From Craterostigma plantagineum (Eukaryota; Streptophyta; Magnoliopsida; Lamiales; Linderniaceae): DNA of 64,000 nucleotides. The first letter of the stretch is position 1, and every line of letters starts with the position of its first letter. Made by a program: the position numbers and the translations under genes. The notes under the pieces were generated by a model. It made no database searches. It was not told the origin of the DNA and worked only from the letters and a program-made list of their open reading frames with translations. The stretch covers positions 17,001 through 81,000 of the forward strand of contig JAPQWV010001591.1 in assembly GCA_027422505.1 (NCBI GenBank), written 5' to 3'. Positions 1-12,119 of this stretch are shown piece by piece.

Positions 1-1
1 A

Positions 2-1543
2 GAGTTGTCCGTGATGGCGGGAAAACTACAAGAAGTTGTGGTTGTGATCAGCATTTTTATTGCAGGTGGTTACCTTTCAACAGAACTAGCTGTCTCCAAA
101 CATGACAAGGCAGCTACTAACTTCATGATCATTGTCACCATTTTAGGATTTCTGGCTAGCTATTTGAAGTTATATCCAGCAATGAAGCAATACGAATATG
201 GATTCAGAGTGTTCTTGTTGACATTCTGCATCGTACTTGTATCTGGGACTTCTCACTTCGCACACACGGCTTTCTCTCGATTGCTTCTGATTGCTGTTGG
301 GGCTGGCGTTTGCCTGCTGATAAACGTATGTGTTTATCCCATTTGGGCCGGAGAGGACTTGCACAAGCTAGTCGTAAAAAATTTCAGGGGAGTCGCTTCT
401 TCTCTAGAAGGTATGCCGCCCAAGTAAATGCAATCACTGATTGCTGGCAAGCATTTCCTTTAGTAGCTATGAAGAGAAGAAAGAACGTATAGTATTATAG
501 CCTTGGTTTGTTACTTTATACGTACGTATAGGTTGCGTCAGCATGTATCTGCAGTGCGTCGAGTACGCAAGGATTCCTTCCAAGATATTGCTATATCAGG
601 CCTCCGATGATCCTCTGTACAAAGGATATAGAGCAGCAATTGAGTCCACTAGCCAAGAGGAGACGTTGGTATGTATGCATGTATTAACTACGCAGGAATA
701 GTATAGGTAGAAATTGCCCTTCGAAAAGGCAACTGCCGAAAACGAACTAACTATTTTTTTCTACAGTTGGGCTTTGCGGTATGGGAGCCGCCACACGGGC
801 GCTACAAAACTTTTAATTATCCATGGAGTGAATACGTCAAAGTTAGTGGCGCTCTTAGGCATTGCGCATTTATGCTGATGGCCATGCACGGCTGCATACT
901 CTCTGAAATACAGTCGTCGTCTGAGCTTAGGCACGTCTTCAAGGAAAAGATTCAGAGAGTCGGAACCGAAGGAGCTAAAGTTTTGCGTCTGCTCGGCGAT
1001 AAAATAGAGAAGATGGAGAAACTGAGCAATCTCGGTGACGATCTTCTCCAGCAAGTCCACGACGCAGCAGAGGACTTGCAGATGATGATCGATCAGAAAT
1101 CTTACCTTTTGGTGAATGCTAAAAGCTGGGAACCCAATGAAAAGCGCAGATCATTATTGCCAGAACCATCTGAACTGATCCTCCATCAGGAGAAAGAGGA
1201 GGCAGTTGTAATAAACTCGCTCAGCGACGAGTCGTCAAAACCAACAGCTCAGACCCCGAAAACCGTTGATCATCAAACGAGCATCAACATATTGGGTTCA
1301 CAGTGCGAATACGGAGAGGAAGGAGGCGGAATGCTCAGGCAGCAGAGCATGTGGCCTTCGCGCCTTTCATTCATCGGCGAAACGACTGTTGTTTTGAACG
1401 AGCGAGAAGTGCGCACTTACGAGAGCGCGAGCGCCTTGTCCCTCGCGACGTTTACTTCCTTGCTCATTGAGTTCGTCGCCAGGCTTCAGAATCTTTTGAA
1501 CTCCTTTAATGAGCTTAGCGACAGAGCTAAATTCAGCGATTGA
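2..1543 (+). CDS. ALMT9: ALMT9-type aluminium-activated malate transporter, 3' part of gene (three exons)
   Basis: Clade II ALMT proteins are anion (malate/chloride) channels, usually in the vacuolar membrane. Three exons read through in frame: 2-410 (5' truncated by the window), 532-668 and 767-1543 with stop TGA. Introns 411-531 and 669-766 have GT..AG ends (gtatgc/tatag and gtatgt/ctacag). Exon 1 encodes the last membrane helices, including the family signatures [18 protein letters not shown] and [17 protein letters not shown]. Exon 2 carries [20 protein letters not shown]. Exon 3 carries the cytoplasmic [24 protein letters not shown] and [12 protein letters not shown] motifs and ends in the helical [19 protein letters not shown] segment. 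The ATG-less start of exon 3 (TTG at 767) is simply its splice boundary. No frameshift or internal stop is seen, so the gene looks functional. A MULE sits only about 125 bp past the stop and may lie in or near the 3' UTR. Assignment to the ALMT9/4/5/6 group is by recognition of motifs, not by search. Confidence 0.95.
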
Positions 1544-1667
1544 ATAGACAGATGATATACAGAATATACTATTTTTTATGTATTGAATGATCATTTTTTT
1601 TATGACAGGAATCTTGCATCAGATCGCTCTTCTAGTCCAATGCTCGGAACAATGTATTCTTATGTCC

Positions 1668-2687
1668 GGGATAATTGTCATTTTCGTCCCCCGGTTATAA
1701 ACCAAAATCACTTTTGGTCCCCAAAAACACACTTCATCATTGTTAGTCCCTCAGTTATTATCCGTTAATCACTATTAGTCCTCTCCGTCACTTGACCGTC
1801 AAAGACTAACGGAAAGGATCGTTTCTAACCGTTAAACAGTTTGAAAAATTGAAAAATTAACCCCTGATGATACTGAAAAATATAAAAATAACCCAAACAA
1901 ATTGCATAAAGAACCCTAATAAATTACAAAAGGGACCCAAATCAATTAAGAAAACTAACGAAAATTAGCGACGGCAATTTTTTTCCGGTGACCACAACTT
2001 TCTCCGCCGCCGCCTCGCTCCTAGATAGATCTGGCCACGACGCCCTCACCGCTATATCCAGCCGCCGCCTCCTCAACACAAAATTCGGCAGTCCCCGCCA
2101 GCCTTAAAGCTAGATCCAGCCTCCATCAAAGCCGATCAAACAAAGAGCTGCCAAATCTGACCCTCAACAACGATAATCACCGCAGATCTAGCAAGATCGA
2201 GGCCGAGAAACTCAGAAATTACCCCCACGCCACCAGATCTGAACCTCAAGACCGATAACCACCACAGAGCTGACCCTCACGGCGTCTAGCAGTTGAGCGG
2301 CGGCGCCCCGCAATCGCCGTCGCGACCACCTTCCCTTCACCTGCTCCGAGCAGCCACGTCGAATCCTTCGCGGCCACCTTCTCTTCTAAGCTTCACCGCA
2401 TTGCAGAAGATAAGAGGAGATGAAAATTTGAGAGAGAGAGAGAGAGAGAGAAAGGATGACGACGGTGAGGATTGACGTGTTTTTTTTTTTAATTTATGAG
2501 GGTTATTTTTCAATTATTCAAAGTGTTTAACGATGAGAAACGGTCCGTTAGTCTTTGATGGCCAACTGACTGAGAGGACGAATACTAATTAACGGATAAT
2601 AACTGAGGGACTAACAATGAGACGTGTGTTTTCGGGGACCGAAAGTGATTTTGGGTTATACTGGGGGACAAAAATGGCAATTATCCC
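1668..2687. mobile_element. Non-autonomous Mutator-like element (MULE) with 9-bp TSD
   Basis: The element is 1020 bp with long terminal inverted repeats starting GGGATAATTG. The left arm runs to about 1860 and the right arm from about 2510, and the two match closely (for example GTTAGTCCCTCAGTTATTATCCGTTAA on one side and its complement on the other). It is flanked by the perfect 9-bp direct repeat CTTATGTCC at 1659-1667 and 2688-2696, the size typical of Mutator superfamily insertions. The interior (about 1960-2470) is GC-richer than its surroundings, with CCGCCGCC-type runs and a (GA)n tract at 2430-2452. This suggests captured host 5'-exon/UTR sequence (Pack-MULE-like), though I cannot name the source gene. 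No transposase ORF is present. Confidence 0.9.
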
Positions 2688-2763
2688 CTTATGTCCTGAA
2701 ATGACTAGAAAATCAACTTCTTTTTTTTTCATTTTTTTGTGAGAATAAGATTAAAGATACAGT

Positions 2764-5118
2764 CACTAATGCAGAAAAGCACATGAGCGACGGTTCTTAG
2801 CCAGGACCGTCACCCATGCTTGTTTTATTTTTTTTAATAGGGTATGGGCGATGGTCGTTAGCCAGGAACTGTCACCCATGCATGTTTTATTTTTTTAATA
2901 GGGTATGGGGGACGGTTCTTAGCCGGGAACCGTCACCCATGCTTGTTTTATTTTTCTTATTTTTATTATTTTTTCTGATTTTTCTATGCCTCAACAATCA
3001 ATCCAAAACAACATAAACAAATTAAAAGATCAATCCCCAACAATCAATCCTCAAACAACAACTAACAATCCTCAATAAAGATCAACAATTACATCATCCA
3101 ACAAAATCTCATAACATATATACAAATATATTAACGTAAAGACTAATAAAGTACCTACATAAAAATGGTCTCATAAAATGCTCGCCCACGACTCCTGTTC
3201 TTCGTTGATCGATTCGTCACCGTAAGAGATTCCTTCTAGCATCCATAAAATATAACATGAGGATATTATTAAAACACAATAAACCTACACTAAAGAAATT
3301 TAAGGAAGGCGATGGTTTTAAAGGTTCAATACCATTGTCAACTCACTCCCGCTTGGTTGTCATTGACACTACTTTAGAAAGAATTTCATGTTAAATATCG
3401 AAATAACCCATATGAAAAATGCATACCTTGCATATATTCCAACTTCCAAGTAACATTTGATTTCTTACTTGGCCTTGAAATTGCAACCCTGAGAGATGCC
3501 GTCTTAATTGCTCTGGAAACTCGAAAGTATTTAAGGAAAATGGAAACCAAATTTTTCGTCAACATCGAAGCTCAAATACACATTTACATCCTAAAGTGAT
3601 AGTGAACTCCGTATAGCACATATACACAATGAGAATAGAGTATAAAATTTACCTTAATTCGTCCGAAATCACATCCAAACACACCACAAAGCTGTCCCAA
3701 GGATTATTCACCAATCGTCCAAAAGGCCAAAATCGATAACCTCGTTTTTTCGCAAAAAATTTAAAATAAACTTTTGGATTTCATTTTCTCAATCGTAGAT
3801 ATATAAATCCAAATCCACAAAATTGCACAAATTTATTCCAAAATCGTGGATCGAGCAAAATCAAGAATTTTTGAAATTTTTGCAAGCCGCCTTTTTTCGT
3901 ACAATCAAGCTCAAAACAACCTCAAATACCAACCTTTCTCGTAGCTCGGGATCATTGGAAAAAGTTGTGGTCGCCGGAAAAAATCGCCAAGAGAGGAGAC
4001 CTTGGACAGAAATCACCCCAAATTCGTCCAAAATCTCAAATTGTGAAAAATTATTTCAAAAACCCTAATTTTCGCAAAGACTATGCTCAATGTCAACCCC
4101 AAATCAAATATAACACAACACTAAGCTATGAAATCGCATAATTAAGGTCGGAAAACCCAAAATTTCGAAACAAATATTTTCGAAAAGCTTCAATTTTCGA
4201 ACGCTTAGAGCCATAAATCGTGAAATATGTAGACGAAAAATGGTTAGTGGAGGTCTTACGGTGTTCTCCAAGCTCGAATTGTCGGAATATTGCTCGTCGT
4301 CGTCGGAAAAATCACCAAATGTGGGGAGCTCGTCATTGTGCGGTTATGAAAATATTTGGGGAATTATTGAATGGTTTATGAGACAGACAAAGTGATTAGA
4401 TCGGTTAAAACAATAAACATCGAACGTCACTACGCAAAACCGACTAAAGATGGAATTCGGTTTCGTATGTATGGTTTTCGAATCCTTAAGTGCCGAAAGC
4501 GTTTAAGCTCGGAGAATTTCATTGAGATTGAATGCGTGCGTGGAAACGACAATCCTATAGATATATACGGGTTGGTTCTGTATCGCATAGGGTCGCTATT
4601 GCGGGACAAACGACTAGCGATTGTTATAGGAAATTTTACCTTGACTGAGATTCATGATGGTTAGATAGGATAGATTTTATGAAGACGTAGGAATTATTTG
4701 TGCTGAGCATGTGCCTTGATCACTCATCATAAATTGATCTTTATTCTCATCTATTTTATTTGCGTCTATTTTATTATTTGCGCTTTTACCTCGTTTAATT
4801 ACATCATCAAAACTATAAAAAGTCTCTTACTCCAAATTAGAATTAGGTTTAATATCTTAGAATTAATCAAGCTATCTTAATGGATCGATACACGGACTTC
4901 GTCCGTTTTACTACTGCACGACCTAGTACACTCGCTAGTATTTGAGCGTGTTAGGCCGACGGTTTTTACGTTGGATACCGATAAACCGTAGCCCAAGTTT
5001 TTAAAATAGTTAAGTTTTTTATTTTTAAATTTTTTTTTTTTTTTAAAAGTTAAGTTTCGGCGACGTTTCTTACTAAGAACCGTCGCCCAAGGTAATATTT
5101 AATTTTTTCTGCGGAGTG
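2764..5118. mobile_element. CACTA-like element, non-autonomous, tentative
   Basis: The left end reads CACTAATGCAGAAAAG and the right end, reverse-complemented, reads CACTCCGCAGAAAAAA, so both have a CACTx..GCAGAAAA terminus. Just inside each end are palindromic GACGGTTC..GAACCGTC units: three near-identical units at about 2788-2945 and further ones at 4950-4998 and 5050-5092. Such sub-terminal repeats are typical of CACTA (En/Spm) transposons. No transposase is visible. The three bases flanking each end (agt left, taa right) do not match, so at least one boundary may be wrong or the duplication has decayed. The interior is AT-rich and no convincing ORF stands out. Confidence 0.5.
2788..2945. 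repeat. Three tandem palindromic units (CACTA sub-terminal repeats)
   Basis: A unit of about 60 bp occurs three times. Each has a palindromic core GACGGTTCTTAGCC..GGACCGTC followed by ACCCATGCTTGTTTTATT and AATAGGGTATGGG. The cores differ by a few bases between units. Confidence 0.75.
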
Positions 5119-5533
5119 TAATAAGAGAACGGTACTAATGTGAAAGGCGGAATAATAGGCACTCAGTGATTTCTTTAATATTATTTCTAACATATTCTAC
5201 TTTAAGCAGTAAATTGGACTTTTAGATAATCTGCTAATTGACTTTTTGTCTCAAACTTGCAATAACGAATACATAATATGCACGTGGTAACCCATACTAT
5301 AAAGCACATATAGAAATTTGTGACCGACTAGCCCACATGGATCTATTCATGATAATTTTTTATCAAAATAGTATTGGAATTCACAAAGCTACGAGACATC
5401 AGATGATTTAAAAATGAACTTTGGGTGACGGTTTCTATTTTGATATAAAAAGCAGTTGCCCAAGGTTAGTTAAATTTATTTTATTTTTTAAACTTTTATT
5501 ATTTTTTAAAATATCTAGTTCTCATGCATATGT
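5119..5533. other. Unassigned AT-rich spacer with one isolated palindromic unit
   Basis: No gene is seen. At about 5415-5465 there is another degenerate copy of the CACTA-type palindromic unit (GGTGACGGTTTC..GTTGCCCAAGG), probably a remnant of a related element. Confidence 0.4.
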
Positions 5534-6317
5534 TGATCAGACATACACAAGCATTAAGCGCAAACAAGGAACACGTGACTCGATTCACACGATCAAATAG
5601 AATAAGTAAAATATTAATACGTAGTCATTATTCGGCCTATCATGGCCTTACTGACAAAAGAATCTAAGCTAGCATATTAATAAAATAAAAGCACAAAATA
5701 TTCAAAGGCGTAATAGAGAAATAATATAAAAGCTTCGCTTTTCGCGGAAGGAACGCCTCGCAAGTCGTAGATCTTCTTCTACAATCGCCGTGTTCCTTTT
5801 AATTTTCAGCTGCAAGTCTTCGAATTATTTTCTCTTCATGGACGTCGTTTTTCTCTGCTCGTTCCCCTTTTCTATTGGCTGCCGTCCCTCCTATTCGCTG
5901 AGTAAGATCTCCTTTTTATAGAATAATCAGCCGACTTCAAAGATATTTATTTTCATAATCGAATCTACAATAAATGGATCATATATTTGACTTTATCCCC
6001 TCTTTTTTTTTCCATGCGCATATCTTGGTGGACTTTATAAGCAACTTTGACTTGTTCTCCTAGCATCAATCGACTCTTGTGGGCTTTAGCTAATCCATAT
6101 GCTTAAACTAAAAGTCCACAATTAAATTCTTGTGATGATTAATCCCAATTCCCATAAACGTGTTGACGATGGCTCGACTTTGGTTCTTTTTCCTATATCT
6201 ATGTCAAACAGGAAATATGCACGTAAGGGTATGATATCCAAGTTTATTCGAATAAATAACGGCCAAAAATACGCTTTTCGGGGTATAAAAATAGCGTAAA
6301 ATCCTAACGTATCAACA
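5534..6317 (-). mobile_element. 3' LTR of minus-strand Athila/Tat-type Ty3/gypsy element
   Basis: Read on the minus strand this LTR begins TGTTGATACGTTAGG, has the CTATTTTTATACCCCG..GCGTATTTTTGG start common in Tat/Athila LTRs, and ends near GTATGTCTGATCA. A purine-rich tract (GTTTGGGGGT on the minus strand, 6318-6327) lies immediately outside, as expected for the PPT. The outer boundary (5534) is chosen from the TG..CA rule and is less certain than the PPT side. Confidence 0.6.
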
Positions 6318-7999
6318 ACCCCCAAACTAGTTCGATCGTCCTCGATGATAAACGCGGAACAAAACTAAATCAAGTTAGGATTGTAGAACATCAGTCAATG
6401 AAATTCTCATGTTTCATCTCAGAAAACGTAAAAGCATATAGTCGAGATAATCATCAACTAATGAACGATCTAATCAAGACACGATGCATGAGGTAATAGG
6501 TCGCCATCTTATCATAGCATGAAAAACATTTCTAGAATTATACCACGCATCAATCCACAACTCTCACAAGGATCGCTCAAGTCGCTCGGGGTGTTTTCAA
6601 AGGATCTGTATAAAAACGCTCAATTCGCGACATGAAAAGAATTTACTCTATGCTTGCAAATATATCATATCATAGTCACATAGTAGAAGTCATGCACGAA
6701 TTAAAGGGTCTTTCATCAAGGGTTGTAATGGGGCTCTGGTTTTGAAAGGTGCGTCATATAGGAAAGTGAGCTAAAAGTATCAAACGTGTCAATCATCGAA
6801 TCGCTCTTCTAATGCCGTCTCTATTTTTCACTCGAGTCATCCTTTCACCTTTTCTAGCTCTTCTCGCTCGTTTTTTTTCTTTTTCTCTTTTTTTTTCTCT
6901 CTCTTTTATTCGATCCAGCCCCTACTATCTTTTTTTGTACGTCTTATCGAAGGGAGAGGTTTCTAGTCCGTTGCAATATTACGATGAGAGATCTATATCA
7001 TAGGATGAGTTCGTAACTAACATGCATCGACGATTAGCTCCTTCTCAACCCACAAGTCACTATTCACGATATCGACAAATGTTAACGTTCATACGAGTTG
7101 TATAGGCTAAATGGAGGCAATCAGGCTAAATATCTGGGCTCGAAATCAACAAATAAGTCAAATAAGGCTTAAAGGGGCTCACTAAGTGGTAAACACGTAA
7201 GGTATGGAAATATTTAGGCCAATGATTCAATCCTAGTGCCCTTCTCATTTTTGCACATAAAAATCCACATAGTAACCACTGACATGCATAACAGAGCAAG
7301 TTCGAAAATATTCAGTCCATGCGTGTCACACAAGAATAAACACCGAGCATAATGAGTTGCTCTGAATTTTTCTGAAGGCTCAATAACTCACGTATATAAC
7401 TGGGTTTGTGCTTCATGATACGCAATACTCTCCTAAAGCAGTCAATATAGCCAAATAATCATTTTAATATCACGACAATGCAACATGTGAGACTATCACA
7501 CTTAATTCATCGAATAATATCCCGGCACGGTAAAATTTTAAAAGTTTTCATCATTGACAGGAGATTCCACAGATGACGCTCAAATCGCAAACTTCATCAG
7601 TTATACCCACTAAAAGACCGAAGTACATCGATACCTAAACATGTAAGCATAATCTAGCATGTGTCACATCCTACCCCCAAACTAAATAGCACATTGTGCT
7701 CAATGTGTAAACTAAAAGCAAAGAAAGAGTAGAAGTGACACTGTAGGAATTTTACGTCGATCGATGTAGAAGACTTTGTTGATTCACGGTAAGCAAGTAA
7801 CCATCGCAAACGGGCACCCCCGAACTAGTTATGAGCCTTCGAAACAAACATGACTAGGCGCACCGTGAGAGTTTTATTAGACAAAATAAATAATACTTAG
7901 AATAATAGGACTAAATATAATATATATGCATCGCTAATACTTGGATTGCCTCCCAAGAAGCGTTGTTTTTAAAAGTCGTTAGCTCGACTTTCGAGACGA
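6318..7999 (-). other. 3' non-coding region of the Ty3/gypsy element
   Basis: A long non-coding stretch lies between the integrase and the PPT of the minus-strand element, as is usual for Athila/Tat elements. It has no convincing ORF. It includes a pyrimidine-rich run on the plus strand at about 6868-6905 and the phrase TTGGATTGCCTCCCAAGAAG near 7941, which I recognise from this region in related plant elements. Confidence 0.5.
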
Positions 8000-9210
8000 T
8001 CAGAGTGGCTTGGTGTCTAAGCTTGTTTTGGTGTTCTGGAGGTCCTTCAGCTCGCTGGTATTCTCTCCAGACGAGGTGTCCCTAAAAGGCACAGAACAAC
8101 GTAAAGCAAGAATATTAGTAGCACTAGGTTCTTCAAGTAATACCAAGTTCGCTTTGCCAATTTCCCCATCGTCGTAGAGTTTCAAGCGCTGCCCATTAAA
8201 TGTGTGTTCGTCCTTTCCGTTGATAAGATTTGTACGGCCCCGGATGAAAATACTTTCTGCACTATATGGGGGCCAACCCACTTATTCTTTAACTTCCCTC
8301 GAAAGAGACGTAGCCTTGAGTTGAATAGCAAGACGCGATCGCCGACTTTGAACTCCCTTTTCATGATCTTCCCATGCCACTTCTTTGTTCGCTCCTTATA
8401 TAACTTGGCATTCTCGTACGATTGTTGATGAAACTCGTCCATCTCATTCAACTGGAGCAACCTATTTTTACCTGCTTCAGACAAATCAAAGTTTAGCTTT
8501 TTAATAACCCAATATGCACGGTGTTCTAATTCTACAGGTAAATGGCATGCTTTTTCAAAAACAAGACGAAACGGCGAAGTCCCTATTGGAGTTTTATATG
8601 TGGTGCGGTACGCCCATAGTGCGTCATCTAGCTTCAGCGACCAATCATTCCCTGAGGCGTTCACCGCCTTTTCCAAGATCTGCTTCAGCTCCCTTTTTCG
8701 AAACCTCTACCTGTCCACTAGTCTGAGGATGGTATGGGGTAGACACTTTATGCTTCACACCATACTTAGACAAGAAATTAGCAAATAACTTATTACAGAA
8801 GTGAGTACCGCCATCGCTAATTATTGGCCTACGTGTACCAAAACGAGTAAAAACATGCTGCTTAAGAAATCGAATGACTATGTGTGCATCATTGGTCCTA
8901 CATGCCTCTGCCTCTACCCATTTAGACACATTATCTACTGCTACCAATATATACTTATTTGACCATGAACTGGGAAAAGGCCCCATAAAATCAATTCCCC
9001 ACACATCAAAGAGTTCGATTTCTAACATGATATTCAATGGCATGTCATACTTTCGAGACATAGCACCCGTACGCTGACAACGTTCACATGAGGCAACATA
9101 AGCATGCGCATCCTTAAACAAGGTAGGCCAAAACAAACCTGATTGTAATACTTTAAATGCAATCCTAGTGGGTCCATGGTGTCCACCCATCAAACTCGCA
9201 TGACAATGAG
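8000..9210 (-). pseudogene. Ty3/gypsy integrase, frameshifted (Athila/Tat-like)
   Basis: The plant Ty3/gypsy integrase is spread over three minus-strand frames. The upstream piece (9193-8645) carries the zinc-binding CERCQRTG, the catalytic-core WGIDFMGPF (first D), IISDGGTHF (second D) and the QTSGQVEVS segment containing the E. A frameshift near 8665 leads into the second piece (8676-8182), with [32 protein letters not shown], and another near 8215 leads into the C-terminal piece ending at 8000. The wording around [13 protein letters not shown] is typical of the Athila/Tat lineage. At least two frameshifts mean it cannot encode an intact enzyme. Confidence 0.85.
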
Positions 9211-9850
9211 ATAAAACATGAGCTCACATCTTGGACGGGTATACATCGCCGGATTAACTGATCAGAGCAAATCTTGTATAGGAATGGATCGTCCCACAGG
9301 TAGTGTTTCGCATCAGAGAGAAATTTCTTCTTCTAATGAAAACTCAAGCTTGTGGGAATCTCACCTGGAGAGCATAATTTGCAAAATTCGCAAACCAAGG
9401 AAATGATGTATCGATCAAAGCAAATAATTGTTCGTCAGGAAAATATTCGTCAATAGGTAACTCTTTATCATGCTCATGTGAATTATCTAACCTAGATAAA
9501 TGATCAGCTATCACATTCTCAACACCTTTTTTATCATTAATCTCTAAGTCACACTCTTGAAGTAGTAAAATCCAGCGAATCACATAGGCTTAGCATCTTT
9601 CTTAGCAAATAAGTATCTAAGCGCAGCATGATCAGCGTAGATGATTACCTTATTCAACACTAAGTAAGAATGAAATTTATCTACTGCAAATACAACGGGT
9701 AGTAACTCTTTCTCGGTAGTAGCATAATTCCTCTGTGCATCGTCCAGAGTTTACTAGCATAGTAATGACCTGAAATACCTTATCCTTGCGTTGTCCTAAA
9801 ACTGCACCTACCACACCATCGTTAGCATCGCACATCAGTATAAATGGGAG
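9211..9850 (-). pseudogene. Ty3/gypsy RNase H and connection region, broken
   Basis: The clearest stretch is the 79-aa minus-strand piece 9583-9344 with ENVIADHLSRLDNS and LPIDEYFPDEQLFALID, the end of RNase H and the linker to integrase in Tat/Athila elements. The part from 9584 to 9850 carries recognisable RNase H words (for example YLFAKKDA) interrupted by stops. It is continuous with RT on the right and integrase on the left. Confidence 0.75.
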
Positions 9851-10693
9851 TGTCTAGTCAGGTGCGATCATCAGTGGGGTTGTGGTGAGTTTCTCCTTTA
9901 AAGTGCGAAAAGTCTGCAGACAATCATCAGTGAAGTTCAAGATAGCATCCTTAACCAGTACATTAGATAATGGCTTAGCTATTTTTGAAAAATCCTTTAT
10001 GAAGCGTCGGTAGAATCCTGCATGTCCCAAGAAGCTTCGAACTCCCTTCATTGACGTGGGTGGTGGCAACTGCTCATCGCGTCAACCTTGGCTCGATCCA
10101 CCTCAATTCCTTTGTGCGACACCTTGTGCCCGAGAACTATACCTTCTTGTACCATAAAATGACGCTTCTCCCAATTTAAGACAAGGTTAGTCTCTTCGCA
10201 TCGTGACAGAACAATTGCCAAATTATCGAGGCATGTATCAAATGTAGACCCAAATACAGAAAAATCATCCATGAATATCTCCATAAACTTCTCTTCCATA
10301 TCATGAAAATAGCAAGCATGCATCTCTGAAAAGTAGCTGGTGCATTACAGAATCCGAATGGCATACGTCTATATGCAAAAGTACCATAAGGAAAAGTCGT
10401 ATTCCTGATCCCCAGGTGCTATAGAAATCTGATTATAACCTGAGTAACCATCTAGAAAGCAGTGAAACTCATGTCTAGCTAGTCTTTCTAACATTTGATC
10501 AATAAAAGGGAGGGGGAAATGATCTTTTCGGGTCACATCATTCAATTTTCTATAGTCTATGCATACACGCCACCCCGTAACAGTCCTCGTGGGAATCAAC
10601 TCATTAGAGGCATTCTTTATATCGGTCATACCTCCATTTTTAGGAACAACCCGAGTCGGACTAACCCATGCTATATCAGAGATATGGTAGCTA
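9851..10693 (-). pseudogene. Ty3/gypsy reverse transcriptase, broken and split by a solo LTR
   Basis: Minus-strand pieces 10693-10369, 10364-10176, 10323-10048 and 10069-9854 together give the RT: WVSPTRVVPKNGG, TGWRVCIDYRKLND, FPLPFIDQMLERLA, the catalytic FMDDFSVFGS (in place of the usual YxDD), GIVLGHKVSHKGIEVD and GHAGFYRRFIKDFSKIAKPL. Frames change at least three times. The reading continues, after the solo LTR at 10699-14011 is removed, into 14012-14085. Confidence 0.85.
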
Positions 10694-11303
10694 ATACCTG
10701 TAATACATGAGTCCCCGTAAGCTAGTATGGCCAATAAATTGTTCGTGCATGTCTTATACCTATGCGGTTCATGAATTTCGTGGTTATGCAATTATATGAA
10801 CTTTGTACATAAATTATGTGTTTTTTGGTGATATCTACCCTAATTGGGAATTTTCGAAAATAAAAAATAAGGGAGACGGAGGATTTTATGTATAAAGGTG
10901 CTTATGTGATTTTATGAAATTGTATGAATTTAGTTTCGTGCCTACGTGATCATATGATTTTTGCATACTAATTATGCACTAAGGGAATTATGTGAATGTT
11001 ACGCATCTAATTATGTGCTTAGTTAATTTCGTGATACTAAGAATACTAAGTTAGGAGAAATTATTGGTAAAAACTAGATATAAGACAACGATGAGGTTCG
11101 AATTATACCATTAAAATAATAATATTAGCAAAGATAAGAAATTGGACTAAATTATAATTGGGCTATATATAAATGCAAATGTAGGCCCAAAGCATTAAAG
11201 TCAATCGTTAGGAGACAAAGCTCCTTAAGTTGAGGGTAATGCACGTCCATATGTGTCCCGCCAAGTAAGCTTTTGGTGGTTTGGTACTTATCTAAAACCT
11301 TAT

Positions 11304-11651
11304 GGGCTCGTTTGATATCAGTGTGTAGGATTACATGGGTATAAGTTATTCGTGTATAGCTATACAAGGATTTTGTTGATGTTGTGTTTGAACATGTTTT
11401 TTAATTTTTTGTGTTATGATATAAATTGTGTTTGAGATGTGTATAGGTGTGTATGGATTAGTGATACACACCCCATAACCACCTTAGAGGTGGGTACGAA
11501 TATACAAGGCCTATAATAAAAAACCTTGTAATAGCGTGTATAGCCATGCAAGGCATGTATGGCTATACATAGATATCAAACACGACACAACTTATTCATA
11601 CACATCCTATACACACCCATACACACCCATACACACCTATCAAACGAGCCC
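11304..11651. mobile_element. Tourist-like (PIF/Harbinger-type) MITE, 348 bp
   Basis: It begins GGGCTCGTTTGATATC and ends with the inverted repeat GATAGGTGTGTATGGGTG..(complement) CGAGCCC, with inner palindromic TATACAAGG segments. The flanking 3-bp repeat is TAT (11301-11303 and 11652-11654). The 3-bp duplication and GGGCNNGTTTG-type terminus fit PIF/Harbinger MITEs. A longer relative is at 25161-25960. Confidence 0.8.
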
Positions 11652-12119
11652 TATATTCTATAAACTCATTGAAGTGAGAAAACGAAAAAGGAGATAAAAC
11701 AAAGAAGAAAGAGTTAAGCTAACGAAGAACAAATCTCGCTTGTAAAGGTAAAACTGTAATTCTATTTAAAGCAAGATTTAGTATGTATTAAGTATTATTA
11801 GGCTTGAAAAAGGATTCTATGTCATACGGGTACACGTTCTAATTTTGTAGGTTTTAAAGTTGAATAAAACCTTAAGAAGAAACCCTTTCGATGGAGGGTT
11901 TAGTAATTTCTCGAAGTTAATAATCATGTTCTTGAGATTTAGTGTTAACTTACTTAGATATATGTAGGAATTTTACAGATTTAATGTTGAGGGTGTTTAG
12001 AAAATAATTACAGTTCGTGTAGTATTTAAACTGTTCTTGGGGAGAATAGCTTTTTTCATCGAGAATCTTCAAGTTTTAAAGTGTTAGAACTGTTGTAAAT
12101 TCCATTAAGAACCGTGAAA

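Noticed and set aside
2293..2475. 60-aa ORF in the MULE interior
   Set aside because: Low-complexity Pro/Ser-rich and ends in the translated (GA)n tract. Possible captured UTR, not a gene.
4371..4664. 97-aa plus-strand ORF in the CACTA-like element
   Set aside because: No domain, no neighbouring transposase parts, and composition like its non-coding surroundings.
11304..11651. hAT-type MITE
   Set aside because: The flanks give a 3-bp, not 8-bp, duplication, confirmed for the related copy at 25161 by its empty site.
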